Source of the DNA: Clostridiales bacterium | GTDB lineage: Bacteria > Bacillota > Clostridia > Oscillospirales > Oscillospiraceae | Direction of reading: 5' to 3' | Length of the DNA: 61,554 nt | NCBI GenBank assembly: GCA_022768185.1 | Contig: JALEMS010000024.1 | Location: 1-61,554 of the forward strand | Part shown: in pieces, positions 50,679 through 60,472 of the stretch | Position numbering within the stretch: the first letter of the stretch is position 1 | Layout of the letters: each line of letters starts with the position of its first letter | Notes under the pieces: generated by a model | The model's input: only the letters and a program-made list of their open reading frames with translations | Databases searched by the model: none | What the model was told of the DNA's origin: nothing | Translations under genes and position numbers: made by a program

Positions 50679-51878
50679 TCATTCCAAAACCATGCCGTCG
50701 TGGACATTTCGTCCGGAGACGACCACCTCATTGCCTGCGCGCAGGCTGTCCGGCCGGTTGCCGGGGGAGATGATGTAATAGCCGTCGCCCTCGTAAAGCA
50801 GATCGACGGTCTTTTTCTCCACCTGCATGGCCGTGACGGCGTAGACATAGCATGTGCCGGTTTCATTGTCGACGTGCAGTGCGCGCGCCGGCACGCGCAG
50901 GCCGGCGTACTCGGACAGGATCACGTCTGCCGACGCCTGCCGCATGGCCAGTGTGTCGGCCAGACCGCGGCTGAGCGAGAAGAGCACGGCGCACTCGCCG
51001 TCGACCGGCTGGCTGACGGACAGGACGGTTGCGCGCAGGGGATAACCGTAATACCGGCCGAACTCGAGCGTGACGCTGCCGCCGGTTTTGAGCGCCTGGG
51101 CGTCCCCGGCGTCCATGATGGAGGCAAAGCGCCACTTGATATCCGTGATGAGCTTGCCGACGGCAGCCGGATCGGTTTCCTGCCGGTCGGCGATGAGCGC
51201 GCGCACCTGCTCGGGCGTGAGCGCGTCGGTGTCGTCAAAGGAGAGATGCTCCCAGCCGTCCAGAATGGAGGAGAAGGTGCCGGAGGCGGGTGCGGTGATG
51301 GTGCGTGTGCCGCCGGTGGTGGTGCGCTTCAACTCGTCCAGCTCTGCCGTCATGGCCAGCAGGCTCTGCTCGGTGGCCGCCGAGGCGGAATCGTCGAACA
51401 GCAGCGTCTGCAGCCGGGCCACAGGCGTGTCCACGTCAGAGAAGTCATGCCGGGCCACGCTGCCGGAGATGGCGAACACGGCGTCCATCACGGCGGTGTC
51501 CAGCCCCGTCAGATCGTCCGGGTCGATCAGGCCCTCGAGCGCGGCGCGTGTGCTGCCGATCGCCAGCTCCAGCTCCATGATGCGCCCGGCGCGCTCCTGG
51601 TCGGCCTCGGAGTCCATGGCCGTGCCCAGCACGCCGCTTTTGGCAATGTGTGCGCCGTCGGCGGCGGAGACGTAGCAATAGGTGAGGGGGTTGGTGATGA
51701 CCGTTTCGCTGCGCACGACGATGCCGGAGGCCGGCGTGCTTTCCTGGACGGTCATGGCGATGACCTCCGCCGTGACGACGCCGTTGCCCGAGCCGCGCAG
51801 GTATAAGCCAACATAGACCATGGCTGTAAAAAACAGCAGCATGGCGATGAAATTGGTGACACGGTTGTTCTTCTTCAT
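50679..51878 (-). CDS. HlyD-like membrane-anchored protein of the sepF cluster
   Basis: 399 residues from ATG 51878 (GAGGCAGG upstream). Short cytosolic basic start (MKKNNRVTN), one transmembrane helix (FIAMLLFFTAMVYVGLYL), then an extracellular barrel/coil/barrel order like HlyD adaptors: ESTPASGIVVRSETVI, helical middle, APASGTFSSILDGWEHLSF, SVTLEFGRYYGYPLRATVLSVSQPVDG and a last strand set. No ABC or MFS partner gene is near. The constant position of such a gene before yggS-sepF in clostridia (from memory) hints at a division or wall role rather than export. Confidence 0.78.
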   Translation of the reverse strand: MKKNNRVTNFIAMLLFFTAMVYVGLYLRGSGNGVVTAEVIAMTVQESTPASGIVVRSETVITNPLTYCYVSAADGAHIAKSGVLGTAMDSEADQERAGRIMELELAIGSTRAALEGLIDPDDLTGLDTAVMDAVFAISGSVARHDFSDVDTPVARLQTLLFDDSASAATEQSLLAMTAELDELKRTTTGGTRTITAPASGTFSSILDGWEHLSFDDTDALTPEQVRALIADRQETDPAAVGKLITDIKWRFASIMDAGDAQALKTGGSVTLEFGRYYGYPLRATVLSVSQPVDGECAVLFSLSRGLADTLAMRQASADVILSEYAGLRVPARALHVDNETGTCYVYAVTAMQVEKKTVDLLYEGDGYYIISPGNRPDSLRAGNEVVVSGRNVHDGMVLE

Positions 51879-51918
51879 GCGGGCCTGCCTCACAGCGCGC
51901 CCGGCCTCGTACCGGGCC

Positions 51919-52149
51919 TTATGTAGTCGGACTGGCGGCCAGCTCCACCGGGGTCTGCGGCACGATGGTGGAGATGGCATGCTTATAGATCATCTGCTGT
52001 CTGCCCTCGGACTCGAGGATGACGACAAAGCTGTCAAAGCCGCGGACAATGCCGCGCATCTGAAAGCCGTTGACCAGAAACATGGTGACCGTCTGCCGGT
52101 CGCGCCGTGCCTGGTTGAGAAAAAGATCCTGAAGATTCTGCTTCTGCAT
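51919..52149 (-). CDS. hfq: RNA chaperone Hfq
   Basis: 76 residues from ATG 52149 (GAGGGAG upstream). Sm1 [41 protein letters not shown] and Sm2 with YKHAIST; the RDRQTV and F-V-N-G patterns fit Hfq, and the 'KHAIS' box is intact. The N-terminal QNLQD and the short C-terminal tail match clostridial Hfq. Ring-shaped sRNA binder. Downstream of miaA on the same strand, the usual miaA-hfq order. Confidence 0.95.
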   Translation of the reverse strand: MQKQNLQDLFLNQARRDRQTVTMFLVNGFQMRGIVRGFDSFVVILESEGRQQMIYKHAISTIVPQTPVELAASPTT

Positions 52150-52204
52150 CTGTCTGCGCTCCCTCTTGGGGCGGCGGAGGTTGGCAGGCTGCTGTGCTCT
52201 GCTG

Positions 52205-52213
52205 ATTATACCA
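52205..52213 (-). promoter_or_regulatory. Extended -10 promoter element before hfq
   Basis: Minus-strand TGG-TATAAT (52213..52205), 56 bases before hfq; no clear -35. Lets hfq be read independently of miaA. Confidence 0.5.
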
Positions 52214-52347
52214 CGACGCCGCACACCATAAAATAGTAATTTCGCACAAAACCGTGTTTCAGCCGTGCGTTACCAGTATTTTACATGAGACGGCAGAAAA
52301 AACCTGTCGAAGCAGACAGCCCGTTCAAACAGATTGCGATGCTGCGT

Positions 52348-53301
52348 TCAGCCGGCCTGCGCAGCCTGCCAGGCGTGCAGCAGCTCCTGTGCGGCCTGCG
52401 CGGGGGTGCGGTGATCCATGGCGAGCCAGCGCACGTCCGCGTCGCGCCGCAGCCAGGTCAGCTGGCGCTTGGCGTATCGCCGGGAGGCCAGCTGGATCTG
52501 CTCGAGCGCCTGCTGCCGGGTGCAGCGGCCCAGCAACGCCTCGGCGGCTTCTTTATAGCCGATGCCCTGCATGGCGGTGCAGTCCGGGGTGACGCCGCGG
52601 TCGAGCAGCGCCTGCACCTCGTCGAACAGCCCGTCCTCGACCATGCGCGCGGCGCGCAGGTCGATGCGGCGGTAGAGCGTGTCGCGGTCTTCAAAGGTGA
52701 GGGCGAACTTCAGCGCCGGATAGCGCGGCGGAAGCAGAGCCGTTTCCCGGTCATGCTCGGTGATGGTGCGCCCGGTGAGGCGGAACACCTCCATCGCCCG
52801 CACCAGCCGCTTTTTGTCCGCCGGGGCCAGGCGCTCGGCCCGCTCCGGGTCGACGGCGCGCAGCCGCTCGCGGAAGGCCGCGCCTCCCACGGCGTCATAC
52901 TCGTCCGACAGCGCCTGCCGCAGCGCGCCGTCCCCGGGGCAGGCGGCAAAGGCCCGGCCTGCCAGCAGCGCGTCGATGTACAGCCCCGTGCCGCCGGCGA
53001 TCACCGGCAGCACGCCGCGCGCCAGCAGCGCGTCGACGCACGGTATGCCGGCCTGCACGTAGCGCGAAACGGAAAACGTCTCGTCCGGCCCGGCAAGATC
53101 AATGAGATGGTGCGCCACGCCGCCGCGCTCGGCAGCGGTGGGCTTGGCGGTGCCGATATCCATACCGCGGTAGACCTGCATGGAATCGGCTGTGACGACC
53201 TCGCCGCCCGCCAGCCGGCACAGCTGCACGGCGGCGGCGGTTTTGCCTGTGGCCGTCGGTCCGGTCAGCACGAGAACGACGGGGCGTGCAGCGTGCTCCA
53301 T
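52348..53301 (-). CDS. miaA: tRNA dimethylallyltransferase MiaA
   Basis: 317 residues. Adds dimethylallyl to A37 of tRNAs reading U-codons. Seen: Walker A LTGPTATGKTAAAVQL, VTADSMQVYRGMDIGTAKP, HHLIDLAGPDETFSV, AGGTGLYIDALL, and the later FALTFEDRDTLYRRIDLRAARMVEDGLFDEVQALLDRG and MQGIGYKEAAEAL. No strong ribosome binding site: ATG lies 2 bases after the UPF0210 stop, so translation is coupled to it. Confidence 0.96.
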   Translation of the reverse strand: MEHAARPVVLVLTGPTATGKTAAAVQLCRLAGGEVVTADSMQVYRGMDIGTAKPTAAERGGVAHHLIDLAGPDETFSVSRYVQAGIPCVDALLARGVLPVIAGGTGLYIDALLAGRAFAACPGDGALRQALSDEYDAVGGAAFRERLRAVDPERAERLAPADKKRLVRAMEVFRLTGRTITEHDRETALLPPRYPALKFALTFEDRDTLYRRIDLRAARMVEDGLFDEVQALLDRGVTPDCTAMQGIGYKEAAEALLGRCTRQQALEQIQLASRRYAKRQLTWLRRDADVRWLAMDHRTPAQAAQELLHAWQAAQAG

Positions 53302-53303
53302 CG

Positions 53304-54662
53304 TCAGTTGCGCAGGCTCTGCAGCGGAGCGGGGATGCGTCCGCCGCGGGCGATGAAGCCCGCCGCGCTCTCGCGGTGCAGCGGCATGACCGGCGCGCTG
53401 CCGAGCAGGCCGCCGAACTCGACGCAGTCGCCCACCGTCTTGCCGGGGACGGGGATGATGCGCACGGCGGTGGTTTTGTTATTGACCATGCCGATGGCCG
53501 CCTCATCCGCGATGATGGCCGAGAGCGTCTCGGCGGTCGTGTCGCCGGGAACGGCGATCATGTCCAGGCCCACCGAGCAAACGCAGGTCATCGCCTCGAG
53601 CTTGTCCAGACACAGTACGCCGGTCCGGGCCGCGGCGATCATGCCCTCGTCCTCGCTGACGGGGATGAACGCGCCGGACAGGCCGCCCACGTGTCCCGAG
53701 GCCATCAGGCCGCCCTTCTTGACCGCGTCGTTGAGCAGGGCCAGCGCCGCGGTGGTGCCGTGCGTGCCGCAGACCTCAAGGCCCATCGCCTCGAGCACGC
53801 GGGCCACGCTGTCGCCCTTGGCCGGCGTCGGCGCAAGCGACAGGTCCACCACGCCGAAGGGCACGCCCAGCCGGCGGGAGGCCTCCTGCGCGACAAGCTG
53901 GCCCATGCGCGTGATGCGGAAGGCGGTTTTCTTGATGGTCTCGGCCACGACGTCGAAGGGCTGACCCTGCACGCTCTGCAGCGCGTGGTGCACGACGCCC
54001 GGGCCGGAAACGCCCACGTTTATGACGCATTCCGGCTCGCCCACGCCGTGGAAGGCGCCGGCCATGAAGGGGTTGTCCTCCACGGCGTTGGCAAAGACGA
54101 CGAGCTTGGCGCAGCCGAGGCCGCCGGCGTCGGCGGTCATTTCCGCGGTCTTTTTGATGATGCGGCCCATGAGGGCGACGGCGTCCATGTTGATGCCGGC
54201 GCGGGTACTGGCCACGTTGACGCTTGAGCAGACCAGCTCCGTGGCGGCCAGCGCGTTGGGGATCGAGCGGATGAGCCGCTCGTCGCCGACGGTCATGCCC
54301 TTGTGCACGAGCGCGGAGAAGCCGCCGATGAAGTTGACGCCGCACTCCTGCGCGGCGCGGTCGAGCGCCTGGGCCAGCGGGGTGTAGTCCGCAGCGGAGC
54401 AGGACTCGCCGACCAGGGAAATGGGCGTGACGGAAATGCGCTTGTGGACGATGGGGATGCCGTATTCGGTCTCAATGGCGCAGCCGGTTTCCACCAGGTG
54501 CTCGGCCAGCCGGCAGACCTTGTCGTAGATGCGGCGCGCGCAGCGGTCGATGTCGTTGTGCGCGCAGTCCCGCAGGGAGATGCCCATGGTGATGGTGCGC
54601 ACGTCGAGGTGCTGGTGGTCGATCATGTCGATGGTCTGAAGAATGTCGGAATGGTTGAACAT
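53304..54662 (-). CDS. UPF0210 (DUF711) family protein
   Basis: 452 residues, GAGGTG upstream. The family pattern is clear: [90 protein letters not shown] and [20 protein letters not shown]. Barrel-type fold of unknown biochemical role, nearly always paired with a UPF0237 ACT protein, which lies 9 bases upstream here. The pair recurs across anaerobes and probably works as one sensory/metabolic unit. Confidence 0.94.
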   Translation of the reverse strand: MFNHSDILQTIDMIDHQHLDVRTITMGISLRDCAHNDIDRCARRIYDKVCRLAEHLVETGCAIETEYGIPIVHKRISVTPISLVGESCSAADYTPLAQALDRAAQECGVNFIGGFSALVHKGMTVGDERLIRSIPNALAATELVCSSVNVASTRAGINMDAVALMGRIIKKTAEMTADAGGLGCAKLVVFANAVEDNPFMAGAFHGVGEPECVINVGVSGPGVVHHALQSVQGQPFDVVAETIKKTAFRITRMGQLVAQEASRRLGVPFGVVDLSLAPTPAKGDSVARVLEAMGLEVCGTHGTTAALALLNDAVKKGGLMASGHVGGLSGAFIPVSEDEGMIAAARTGVLCLDKLEAMTCVCSVGLDMIAVPGDTTAETLSAIIADEAAIGMVNNKTTAVRIIPVPGKTVGDCVEFGGLLGSAPVMPLHRESAAGFIARGGRIPAPLQSLRN

Positions 54663-54671
54663 CGCGGCACC

Positions 54672-54941
54672 TCAGATCCTGTGCATGGCGTGGAAGATAT
54701 CCTCGCGCTGGATGCGGATGGACAGGCCCATCTCCTCGCCCTTCCGGTTGAGCGCATCGTGCACGGCCTCATAGGGCTCGGCGCACAGCGCGGTGTCGAC
54801 CAGCATGGTCATGGTGAAGAAATTCTTCATGACGGTCTGGTTGATGTCAAGAATGTTGATGTTCATGGACGCCAGCAGGCAGCAGACGTCGGCAATGATG
54901 CCGACGCGGTCGTTGCCGATGACGGATACGATCGCTCTCAT
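54672..54941 (-). CDS. UPF0237 ACT-domain protein
   Basis: 89 residues, GGAGGACCACC upstream. Single ACT domain: AIVSVIGNDRVGIIADVCCLLASMNINILDINQTVM, FTMTMLVD. The N-D-R-V-G-I loop is the usual ligand-binding turn for a small amino acid. Always with UPF0210; the ligand is unknown. First gene of the UPF0237-UPF0210-miaA run. Confidence 0.94.
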   Translation of the reverse strand: MRAIVSVIGNDRVGIIADVCCLLASMNINILDINQTVMKNFFTMTMLVDTALCAEPYEAVHDALNRKGEEMGLSIRIQREDIFHAMHRI

Positions 54942-55013
54942 TGGGGTGGTCCTCCTTATGATGTTCGCCGCAGGGCGAAGAAACGTTTTACAGATTACAG
55001 ATGAAAAGTCCGC

Positions 55014-56408
55014 TTAAAAGTCCGCCGACCCGACCGTGCGCGGATGCGGCAGCACGTCGCGGATGTTGGACACGCCCGTCAGATACATCACCATGCGCTC
55101 GAAGCCGAGGCCGAAGCCGGCGTGGCGGCAGGTGCCGTACTTGCGCAGGTCGAGATACCACCAGTAGTCCGCCGGGTCGAGGCCGCATTCCTTCATACGG
55201 GCCAGCAGCACGTCGTAGCGCTCCTCGCGCTGCGAGCCGCCGATGATCTCGCCGATGCCGGGCACGAGACAGTCGGTGGCGGCGACGGTCTTTCCGTCGT
55301 CGTTGAGGCGCATGTAAAAGGCCTTGATCTCCTTGGGGTAGTCCGTGACGAACACGGGACGGCTGTACACCTGTTCGGTGAGGAAGCGCTCGTGCTCGGT
55401 CTGCAGGTCGCAGCCCCAGTAGGCGGGGTAGGCAAATTTGTCGTTGTTCTTTGAGAGAATCTCAACGGCCTGCGTGTAGGAAACACGGGCAAACTCGTTG
55501 GACACCACATTTTCCAGCCGGGCCAGCAGGCCCTTGTCGACGAAGCTGTTGAAAAACTCCATCTCGTGCGGGCACTTCTCCAGCACGGTGTTGATGATGG
55601 CCTTGATGAGGCCCTCGGCCATCTCCATATCGTCCTCGAGGTCGGCAAAGGCGATCTCCGGCTCGATCATCCAGAACTCGGCGGCGTGACGCTGGGTGTT
55701 GGAGTTTTCGGCGCGGAAGGTGGGGCCGAAGGTATAGACGTCGCCGAAGGCGGTGGCAAAGTTTTCGGCGTTGAGCTGGCCGGAGACGGTGAGGCTGGTG
55801 GCGCGGCCGAAAAAGTCCTGCGTCAGGTCGACCATTCCGTTCTCGTCGCGCGGCGGATCGTTGGGATCGAGCGTGGTCACGCGGAACATCTCGCCGGCGC
55901 CCTCACAGTCGGAGCCGGTGATGATGGGGGTGTGCACATAAACGAAGCCCTGGCTCTGAAAATAGTCGTGAATGGCCTGCGCGGCGACGCTGCGCACGCG
56001 GAAAACGGCGTTGAACAGGTTGGTGCGCGGACGCAGGTGCGCGACGGTGCGCAGAAATTCCACGCTGTGACGCTTCTTCTGCAGGGGATATTCCGGGGAG
56101 GAGGCGCCCTCCACGGCGATCTCCGCGGCCTTCAGCTCGAACGGCTGACGGGCCTCGGGCGTGAGATGCAGCGCGCCGCGCACGATGAGCGCCGCGCCGA
56201 CGTTCTGACGGGCGATCTCGTCATAATTCTCCAGCGCCTCGCGTTCCATGACGATCTGGATGCTCTTGACGCAGGAGCCGTCGTTCAGCTCAATGAAGCC
56301 GAAATTTTTCATGTCCCGAATGGTTCTGACCCAGCCGCACACCGTGACGGGCGTCTGGGTGAATTGATCCGGAGCGGCGTAGATCTTTGCGATCCTGGTG
56401 CGTTTCAT
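55014..56408 (-). CDS. asnS: Asparaginyl-tRNA synthetase
   Basis: 464 residues, GAGAGG upstream. N-terminal OB fold ([25 protein letters not shown]), then class II core: motif 2 [22 protein letters not shown], motif 3 [15 protein letters not shown] near the C terminus. The 'AEFWMIEPE' form and length separate it from AspRS. Its own promoter lies at 56479-56507; leader about 70 bases with no T-box. Confidence 0.97.
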   Translation of the reverse strand: MKRTRIAKIYAAPDQFTQTPVTVCGWVRTIRDMKNFGFIELNDGSCVKSIQIVMEREALENYDEIARQNVGAALIVRGALHLTPEARQPFELKAAEIAVEGASSPEYPLQKKRHSVEFLRTVAHLRPRTNLFNAVFRVRSVAAQAIHDYFQSQGFVYVHTPIITGSDCEGAGEMFRVTTLDPNDPPRDENGMVDLTQDFFGRATSLTVSGQLNAENFATAFGDVYTFGPTFRAENSNTQRHAAEFWMIEPEIAFADLEDDMEMAEGLIKAIINTVLEKCPHEMEFFNSFVDKGLLARLENVVSNEFARVSYTQAVEILSKNNDKFAYPAYWGCDLQTEHERFLTEQVYSRPVFVTDYPKEIKAFYMRLNDDGKTVAATDCLVPGIGEIIGGSQREERYDVLLARMKECGLDPADYWWYLDLRKYGTCRHAGFGLGFERMVMYLTGVSNIRDVLPHPRTVGSADF

Positions 56409-56478
56409 TCGTCTCTACCTCTCAGCTTAAATTTGGTCGGTGACCGATTTTTACTTGTTATATTGAAGATAATAGGTT

Positions 56479-56507
56479 ATTATACAGGCATAAGCCGGAT
56501 TTTGCAA
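56479..56507 (-). promoter_or_regulatory. asnS promoter
   Basis: Minus-strand TTGCAA (56507..56502), 17-base spacer, perfect TATAAT (56484..56479). Confidence 0.75.
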
Positions 56508-56594
56508 GCAGTTGCGGCCCGGCTGCAGATTTTTTCTGCATCCGTTTTCCGCTGCGTATACCGGCGTGCAGCGGGAACGTGCAACCCCACCCCC

Positions 56595-56614
56595 GCCCGC
56601 CGCTTCCGGCGGGC
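56595..56614 (+). other. GC hairpin just before the lipid kinase gene
   Basis: 8-bp stem GCCCGCCG / CGGCGGGC with a 4-base loop, ending 10 bases before the AAAGGA ribosome binding site. It could lower initiation or be the remnant of a terminator; no U-run follows. Confidence 0.4.
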
Positions 56615-56641
56615 CCGCGCAGTGAAAGGACTGCCTCACGC

Positions 56642-57535
56642 ATGAAGAAACTGATGCTCATTGTCAACCCAGCCGCCGGACGCGGCGCATACGAAAAGGA
56701 GATCGGCAGGGCGCTCCATACGCTGTACGGCGGCGGCTGCCTGCCCACCGTGTATTTCACCGAGGCCACGGGAGACGCCGTGCGCCTGGCCGCGGCGCAT
56801 GCGGCCGATTACGATATCGTCTGCTGCATCGGCGGCGACGGCACGCTCAGCGAGACCGTCTCGGGTCTGATGCAGGCTCCTGTACGGCCGCCCATCGGCT
56901 ATTTCCCGCTCGGCACCACCAACGACGTGGCGACCACTCTGGGCCTGCCGAAAAACGACATGCCCCGTGCCGCGGAGGTCATCTGCGCGGGCCGGGCGGT
57001 GGACTTCGACGTCGGTTGCTTCGGAGAGAAGGAGTATTTTACTTATGTGGCCGCCTTCGGCGCATTCACCGACGTCAGCTATGAGACGCCGCAGGAGCAG
57101 AAGCAGGCCCTCGGCCATCTGGCCTACGTTCTCGAGGGCATGACGCGCCTGCCGCGCCTGACCAGCTACCGATGCTGGGTCTCGCTCGACGGCGGACCGG
57201 AGGAGGAGCACAGCGTGCTGTTCGGCGGCGTGATGAATTCCACATCCGTGGCGGGCCTTGTGCGGCTCGACAGCGAGCGGGTGCAGCTCGACGACGGGCT
57301 GTTCGAGGTGGTGCTTGTGCGCAATCCACGCAGCGTGGCCGATTTCAAGCAGCTGCTGGGGGAGGCCAAGCGCTCGGACTTTACGCAGGGCGAGTTCCTC
57401 TTCGTGCGGCAGGCGCGCAGCGTCCGCTTCCGGTTTGAAACGCCGGTTCCCTGGACGCGTGACGGCGAGAGCGGCGGCGCGTTTGAGGAAGTGACGCTGC
57501 GCAACAGCGCCCGGGCCGTGCAGTTTCTGGTCTGA
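56642..57535 (+). CDS. Diacylglycerol/lipid kinase (YegS/DgkB type)
   Basis: 297 residues from ATG 56642. ATP-site motifs: [32 protein letters not shown] (GGDGT) and [15 protein letters not shown]; the C-terminal beta sandwich with [13 protein letters not shown]. Phosphorylates diacylglycerol or another lipid, returning it to phospholipid synthesis; substrate not fixed by sequence. Next to rnhA and cardiolipin synthase on the same strand. In an organism with an SPT-like gene a sphingoid base kinase role is possible but unsupported. Confidence 0.9.
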   Translation: MKKLMLIVNPAAGRGAYEKEIGRALHTLYGGGCLPTVYFTEATGDAVRLAAAHAADYDIVCCIGGDGTLSETVSGLMQAPVRPPIGYFPLGTTNDVATTLGLPKNDMPRAAEVICAGRAVDFDVGCFGEKEYFTYVAAFGAFTDVSYETPQEQKQALGHLAYVLEGMTRLPRLTSYRCWVSLDGGPEEEHSVLFGGVMNSTSVAGLVRLDSERVQLDDGLFEVVLVRNPRSVADFKQLLGEAKRSDFTQGEFLFVRQARSVRFRFETPVPWTRDGESGGAFEEVTLRNSARAVQFLV

Positions 57536-57578
57536 GGCGGCGTGCCCCTGCTTACTATATGAAGAAGGAATCAAAGCC

Positions 57579-58013
57579 GTGAAACATGTTGCCATCTACA
57601 CCGACGGAGCCTGCTCCGGCAACCCCGGCCCGGGCGGCTGGGGCGCGATCCTGGTCTACAACGGCGCGGAGAAGGTGCTCTCCGGCGGCGAGGCCGAAAC
57701 CACCAACAACCGCATGGAGCTGACCGGCGCCATCCGCGCGCTGGAGGCGCTGCGCGAGCCGTGTCAGGTCACGCTGTACACCGACAGTCAGTATCTGGCC
57801 AACGCGGTCAATCTCGGCTGGCTGCGCAGCTGGAAGAAGCTTGGCTGGCGGCGCAAGGACGGCCCGCTGAAAAACCCGGACCTCTGGCAGCGGCTCGACG
57901 CGCTGCTGGAAACGCACCGGACGCAGTTTGTCTGGGTGAAGGGACACGCCGAGAACGAATACAACAACCGGTGCGACGCGCTGGCCGTGGCCGAGCGGGA
58001 GCGCTTTGCCTGA
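57579..58013 (+). CDS. rnhA: Ribonuclease HI
   Basis: 144 residues, GTG start at 57579 (AAGGAA upstream; the protein then begins at the usual KHVAIYTDG). Removes RNA from RNA-DNA hybrids. Catalytic carboxylates: Asp in [16 protein letters not shown], Glu in [11 protein letters not shown], Asp in [12 protein letters not shown] and the late Asp in NNRCDALA; His in [26 protein letters not shown] is the basic handle typical of E. coli-type RNase HI. Confidence 0.97.
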   Translation: MKHVAIYTDGACSGNPGPGGWGAILVYNGAEKVLSGGEAETTNNRMELTGAIRALEALREPCQVTLYTDSQYLANAVNLGWLRSWKKLGWRRKDGPLKNPDLWQRLDALLETHRTQFVWVKGHAENEYNNRCDALAVAERERFA

Positions 58014-58058
58014 GGCTGCGCTGCGGCGAAGTCGGCATCGGGGAAGGAGAGAGGGATT

Positions 58059-59579
58059 ATGAACACCCGGCAGCATGCGGCCTCCGGCCTGCGCCTTGCG
58101 CTGCTGATTCTGTTTATCCTGCTGCAGCTGAGCGCGCTGGCGGGCGTGCTGCTGTTTTTCCAGAAGAAATTCACCTGGTTTTACGCCGCATGTGAGGTGC
58201 TCTCATTCCTGGCGGCGCTGTACATCCTGCAGGAGGATGAAAATCCTTCCTATAAGATCCCATGGATCCTGGTGACGCTGCTGCTGCCCCTGCTGGGCGG
58301 GCCGGCCTATCTGCTGTACGGACGGGTGCACCCGAGCCGCGCCGAGCGCCGGCGCGAGGCTGCGCTGATCGAGCAGCTGGACAAGGCCTCGACCCATCTG
58401 CCCGAGACAGCCTGCGACGTGCCGCCGGAGATGGAGCGCCAGGTCGATTACCTGCGCCGGGTGGCGGAGGCCCCCGTATACGCCAACACGCAGGTGGAAT
58501 ATTTTCCGGAGGGGGACGCCTTTTTTGCCGCGCTGCTGCGCGAGCTGCTGACCGCCGAGCGCTTTATCTTTCTGGAATATTACATCATCCACCCCGGCAA
58601 GCTCTGGGACAGCGTGCTGGAGATTTTAAAGGAGAAGGCGCGCCAGGGCGTGGACGTGCGCGTGGCCTTCGACGCGGTGGGCTGCATTGAGACGCTGCCG
58701 CCGGGCTTCCCCGCGCAGATGGAGCTGGCCGGCATTGCCTGCTGCGCCTTCAACCGCTTCAACAGCCTGCTTTCGGCCCGCTTCAACAACCGCGACCACC
58801 GAAAGATCTGTGTGATCGACGGCCGCGTGGGCTTCACCGGCGGCATCAATCTCGCGGACGAATATGCAAACCTCATCACCCGCTTCGGCCACTGGAAGGA
58901 CACGGCGGTGCTGCTGCGCGGCGAGGCCGTATGGAGTCTGACGACCGCGTTTCTCACCATGTGGGGACTGATGCGCGACGTGCACGAGGACTTTCGGCTC
59001 TACCTGCCGCCTTCGGACTGCCCGCCTGCGCCCGGTCTGGTGCAGCCCTTTGCCGACACCCCGCGCGACCAGGAGCCGGTGGGCCTGACGGCCTACTGCA
59101 ATATGCTGGCCGCCGCGCGGCGCTATGTGTGGATCACGACGCCCTACCTCGTGCCGGATCACGTGCTCGTCACGGCGCTGACCACGGCGGCAAAGAGCGG
59201 CGTGGACGTGCGCATCGTCACGCCCGGCGTGCCGGACAAGAAGCTGGTGTACCGGCTGACACGCTCGTATTATCCGGTGCTGCTGCGCGCCGGCGTGCGC
59301 ATCTTTGAATATACCCCGGGCTTTCTGCACGCCAAGCAGTTTCTCTCGGACGACCGCTGCGCCATCGTCGGTACCATCAATCTGGATTACCGCAGTTTGT
59401 GCCATCATTACGAGTGCGCCGCCTGGATGTGTGACGTGCCGGCGCTGGCGAACATCCGCGCCGATTTCGAGCAGCTGTTTCCGCAGTGCCGCGAGATCAC
59501 TCCGGAGCTGAGCCGCCGCCAGAGTCGCGGACACCGGCTGCTGGTTGCCGTCCTGCGTATTTTCTCGCCCATGCTGTAA
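58059..59579 (+). CDS. cls: Cardiolipin synthase
   Basis: 506 residues, GGAAGGAGAGAGGG upstream. Two N-terminal membrane helices (about 8-30, 38-58), then two phospholipase-D domains: HKD1 FNNRDHRKICVIDGRVGFTGG (H-x-K-x4-D near 247-254) and HKD2 PGFLHAKQFLSDDRCAIVGTINLD (near 425). Condenses two phosphatidylglycerols to cardiolipin and glycerol. Family and length agree. Confidence 0.95.
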   Translation: MNTRQHAASGLRLALLILFILLQLSALAGVLLFFQKKFTWFYAACEVLSFLAALYILQEDENPSYKIPWILVTLLLPLLGGPAYLLYGRVHPSRAERRREAALIEQLDKASTHLPETACDVPPEMERQVDYLRRVAEAPVYANTQVEYFPEGDAFFAALLRELLTAERFIFLEYYIIHPGKLWDSVLEILKEKARQGVDVRVAFDAVGCIETLPPGFPAQMELAGIACCAFNRFNSLLSARFNNRDHRKICVIDGRVGFTGGINLADEYANLITRFGHWKDTAVLLRGEAVWSLTTAFLTMWGLMRDVHEDFRLYLPPSDCPPAPGLVQPFADTPRDQEPVGLTAYCNMLAAARRYVWITTPYLVPDHVLVTALTTAAKSGVDVRIVTPGVPDKKLVYRLTRSYYPVLLRAGVRIFEYTPGFLHAKQFLSDDRCAIVGTINLDYRSLCHHYECAAWMCDVPALANIRADFEQLFPQCREITPELSRRQSRGHRLLVAVLRIFSPML

Positions 59580-59583
59580 AGCC

Positions 59584-59624
59584 GCAGAACCCGGCCTGTA
59601 CTGCCCGTGCAGGCCGGGTTCTGC
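59584..59624 (+). terminator. Hairpin after cls
   Basis: 15-bp perfect stem GCAGAACCCGGCCTG / CAGGCCGGGTTCTGC, 11-base loop. The following sequence has only a short TTT, so efficiency is uncertain. A second imperfect repeat (TGACA-AGGAA / TTCCTGTCA) lies at about 59692-59721. Confidence 0.65.
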
Positions 59625-59742
59625 GTGCGTTTCTGCAGGAAGAGCTGCATTTTGACGAAAACGGGTGCAGCCGTCTGGCCCAAATCGGCAGATGACACAG
59701 GAAGCGCTGCGTTTCCTGTCACAAAATATATAAAAATGGGGA

Positions 59743-59771
59743 TTGATTTTCCGGCGGCAGTGTTATTTAAT
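59743..59771 (+). promoter_or_regulatory. xpt promoter
   Basis: TTGATT (59743-59748), 17-base spacer, TTTAAT (59766-59771). The leader to xpt is only about 45 bases, too short for a purine riboswitch. Confidence 0.5.
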
Positions 59772-59822
59772 AGAGATGCGCGTGCCTTTTGCGCACAAGC
59801 CATACGGTAGGGGGAATGGATC

Positions 59823-60398
59823 ATGCGGCTGCTCGAGGAGCGTATTCGTTCAGATGGGATCGTCCGGGAGGGCGGCGTGCTGAAGGTCGACAGCTTTCTC
59901 AACCATCAGATGGACGTTGCGTTGTTCCGCGAGATGGCGCGCGAGTGGAAGCGGCTGTATGCCGGCTGTCCCGTCAACAAGATCCTGACCATCGAGGCCT
60001 CCGGCATCGGCATCGCCTGCATCACGGCAGAGGAATTCGGCTGTCCGGTGGTGTTTGCCAAGAAGACGGAGACCAAGAACATCGCCGGAGACGTCTACCG
60101 CACGAAGGTCGAGTCCTTCACGCACGGCAAAACCTACGACGTCATCGTCTCCCGTGCCTTTCTCGGTCCGCAGGACAAGGTGCTGCTGATCGATGATTTT
60201 CTGGCAAACGGCGCAGCCCTGCTGGGTCTGATCGACCTGGTACGCGAATCCGGGGCCGAGCTGGTCGGCGCGGGCATCGCTGTGGAAAAGGCGTTTCAGC
60301 CCGGCGGCGACCGCGTGCGCGCCATGGGCGTGCGGGTCGAATCGCTGGCCCGTGTGAGCAGCATGAGCGTCGAGCACGGCGTCACCTTCTGCCCCTGA
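59823..60398 (+). CDS. xpt: Xanthine phosphoribosyltransferase
   Basis: 191 residues. Salvages xanthine to XMP using PRPP. Seen: MRLLEERIRSDG, LKVDSFLNHQMD, ILTIEASGIGIA, FAKKTETKN and the PRPP loop KVLLIDDFLANGAALLGL. Start at 59823 preferred over an ATG 6 bases earlier in another frame. Adjacent to a BMP-family binding protein, so a purine salvage/uptake pair. Confidence 0.96.
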   Translation: MRLLEERIRSDGIVREGGVLKVDSFLNHQMDVALFREMAREWKRLYAGCPVNKILTIEASGIGIACITAEEFGCPVVFAKKTETKNIAGDVYRTKVESFTHGKTYDVIVSRAFLGPQDKVLLIDDFLANGAALLGLIDLVRESGAELVGAGIAVEKAFQPGGDRVRAMGVRVESLARVSSMSVEHGVTFCP

Positions 60399-60411
60399 GG
60401 GCAGCTTCGCT

Positions 60412-60439
60412 TGTATTTTCCCACTTTGGATTTTATAAT
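60412..60439 (+). promoter_or_regulatory. Promoter of the BMP-family binding protein
   Basis: TTGTAT (60412-60417), 16-base spacer, perfect TATAAT (60434-60439). Confidence 0.6.
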
Positions 60440-60472
60440 AAAAATGGGGAAAAATGAACAGGAGGAAAAAAC

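Noticed and set aside
50519-50866. N-terminal extension of YggS
   Set aside because: Would overlap the HlyD-like gene and lacks homology; ATG 50518 has a proper ribosome binding site.
59692-59822. Guanine riboswitch before xpt
   Set aside because: No conserved purine aptamer core is visible and the leader after the likely promoter is only about 45 bases.
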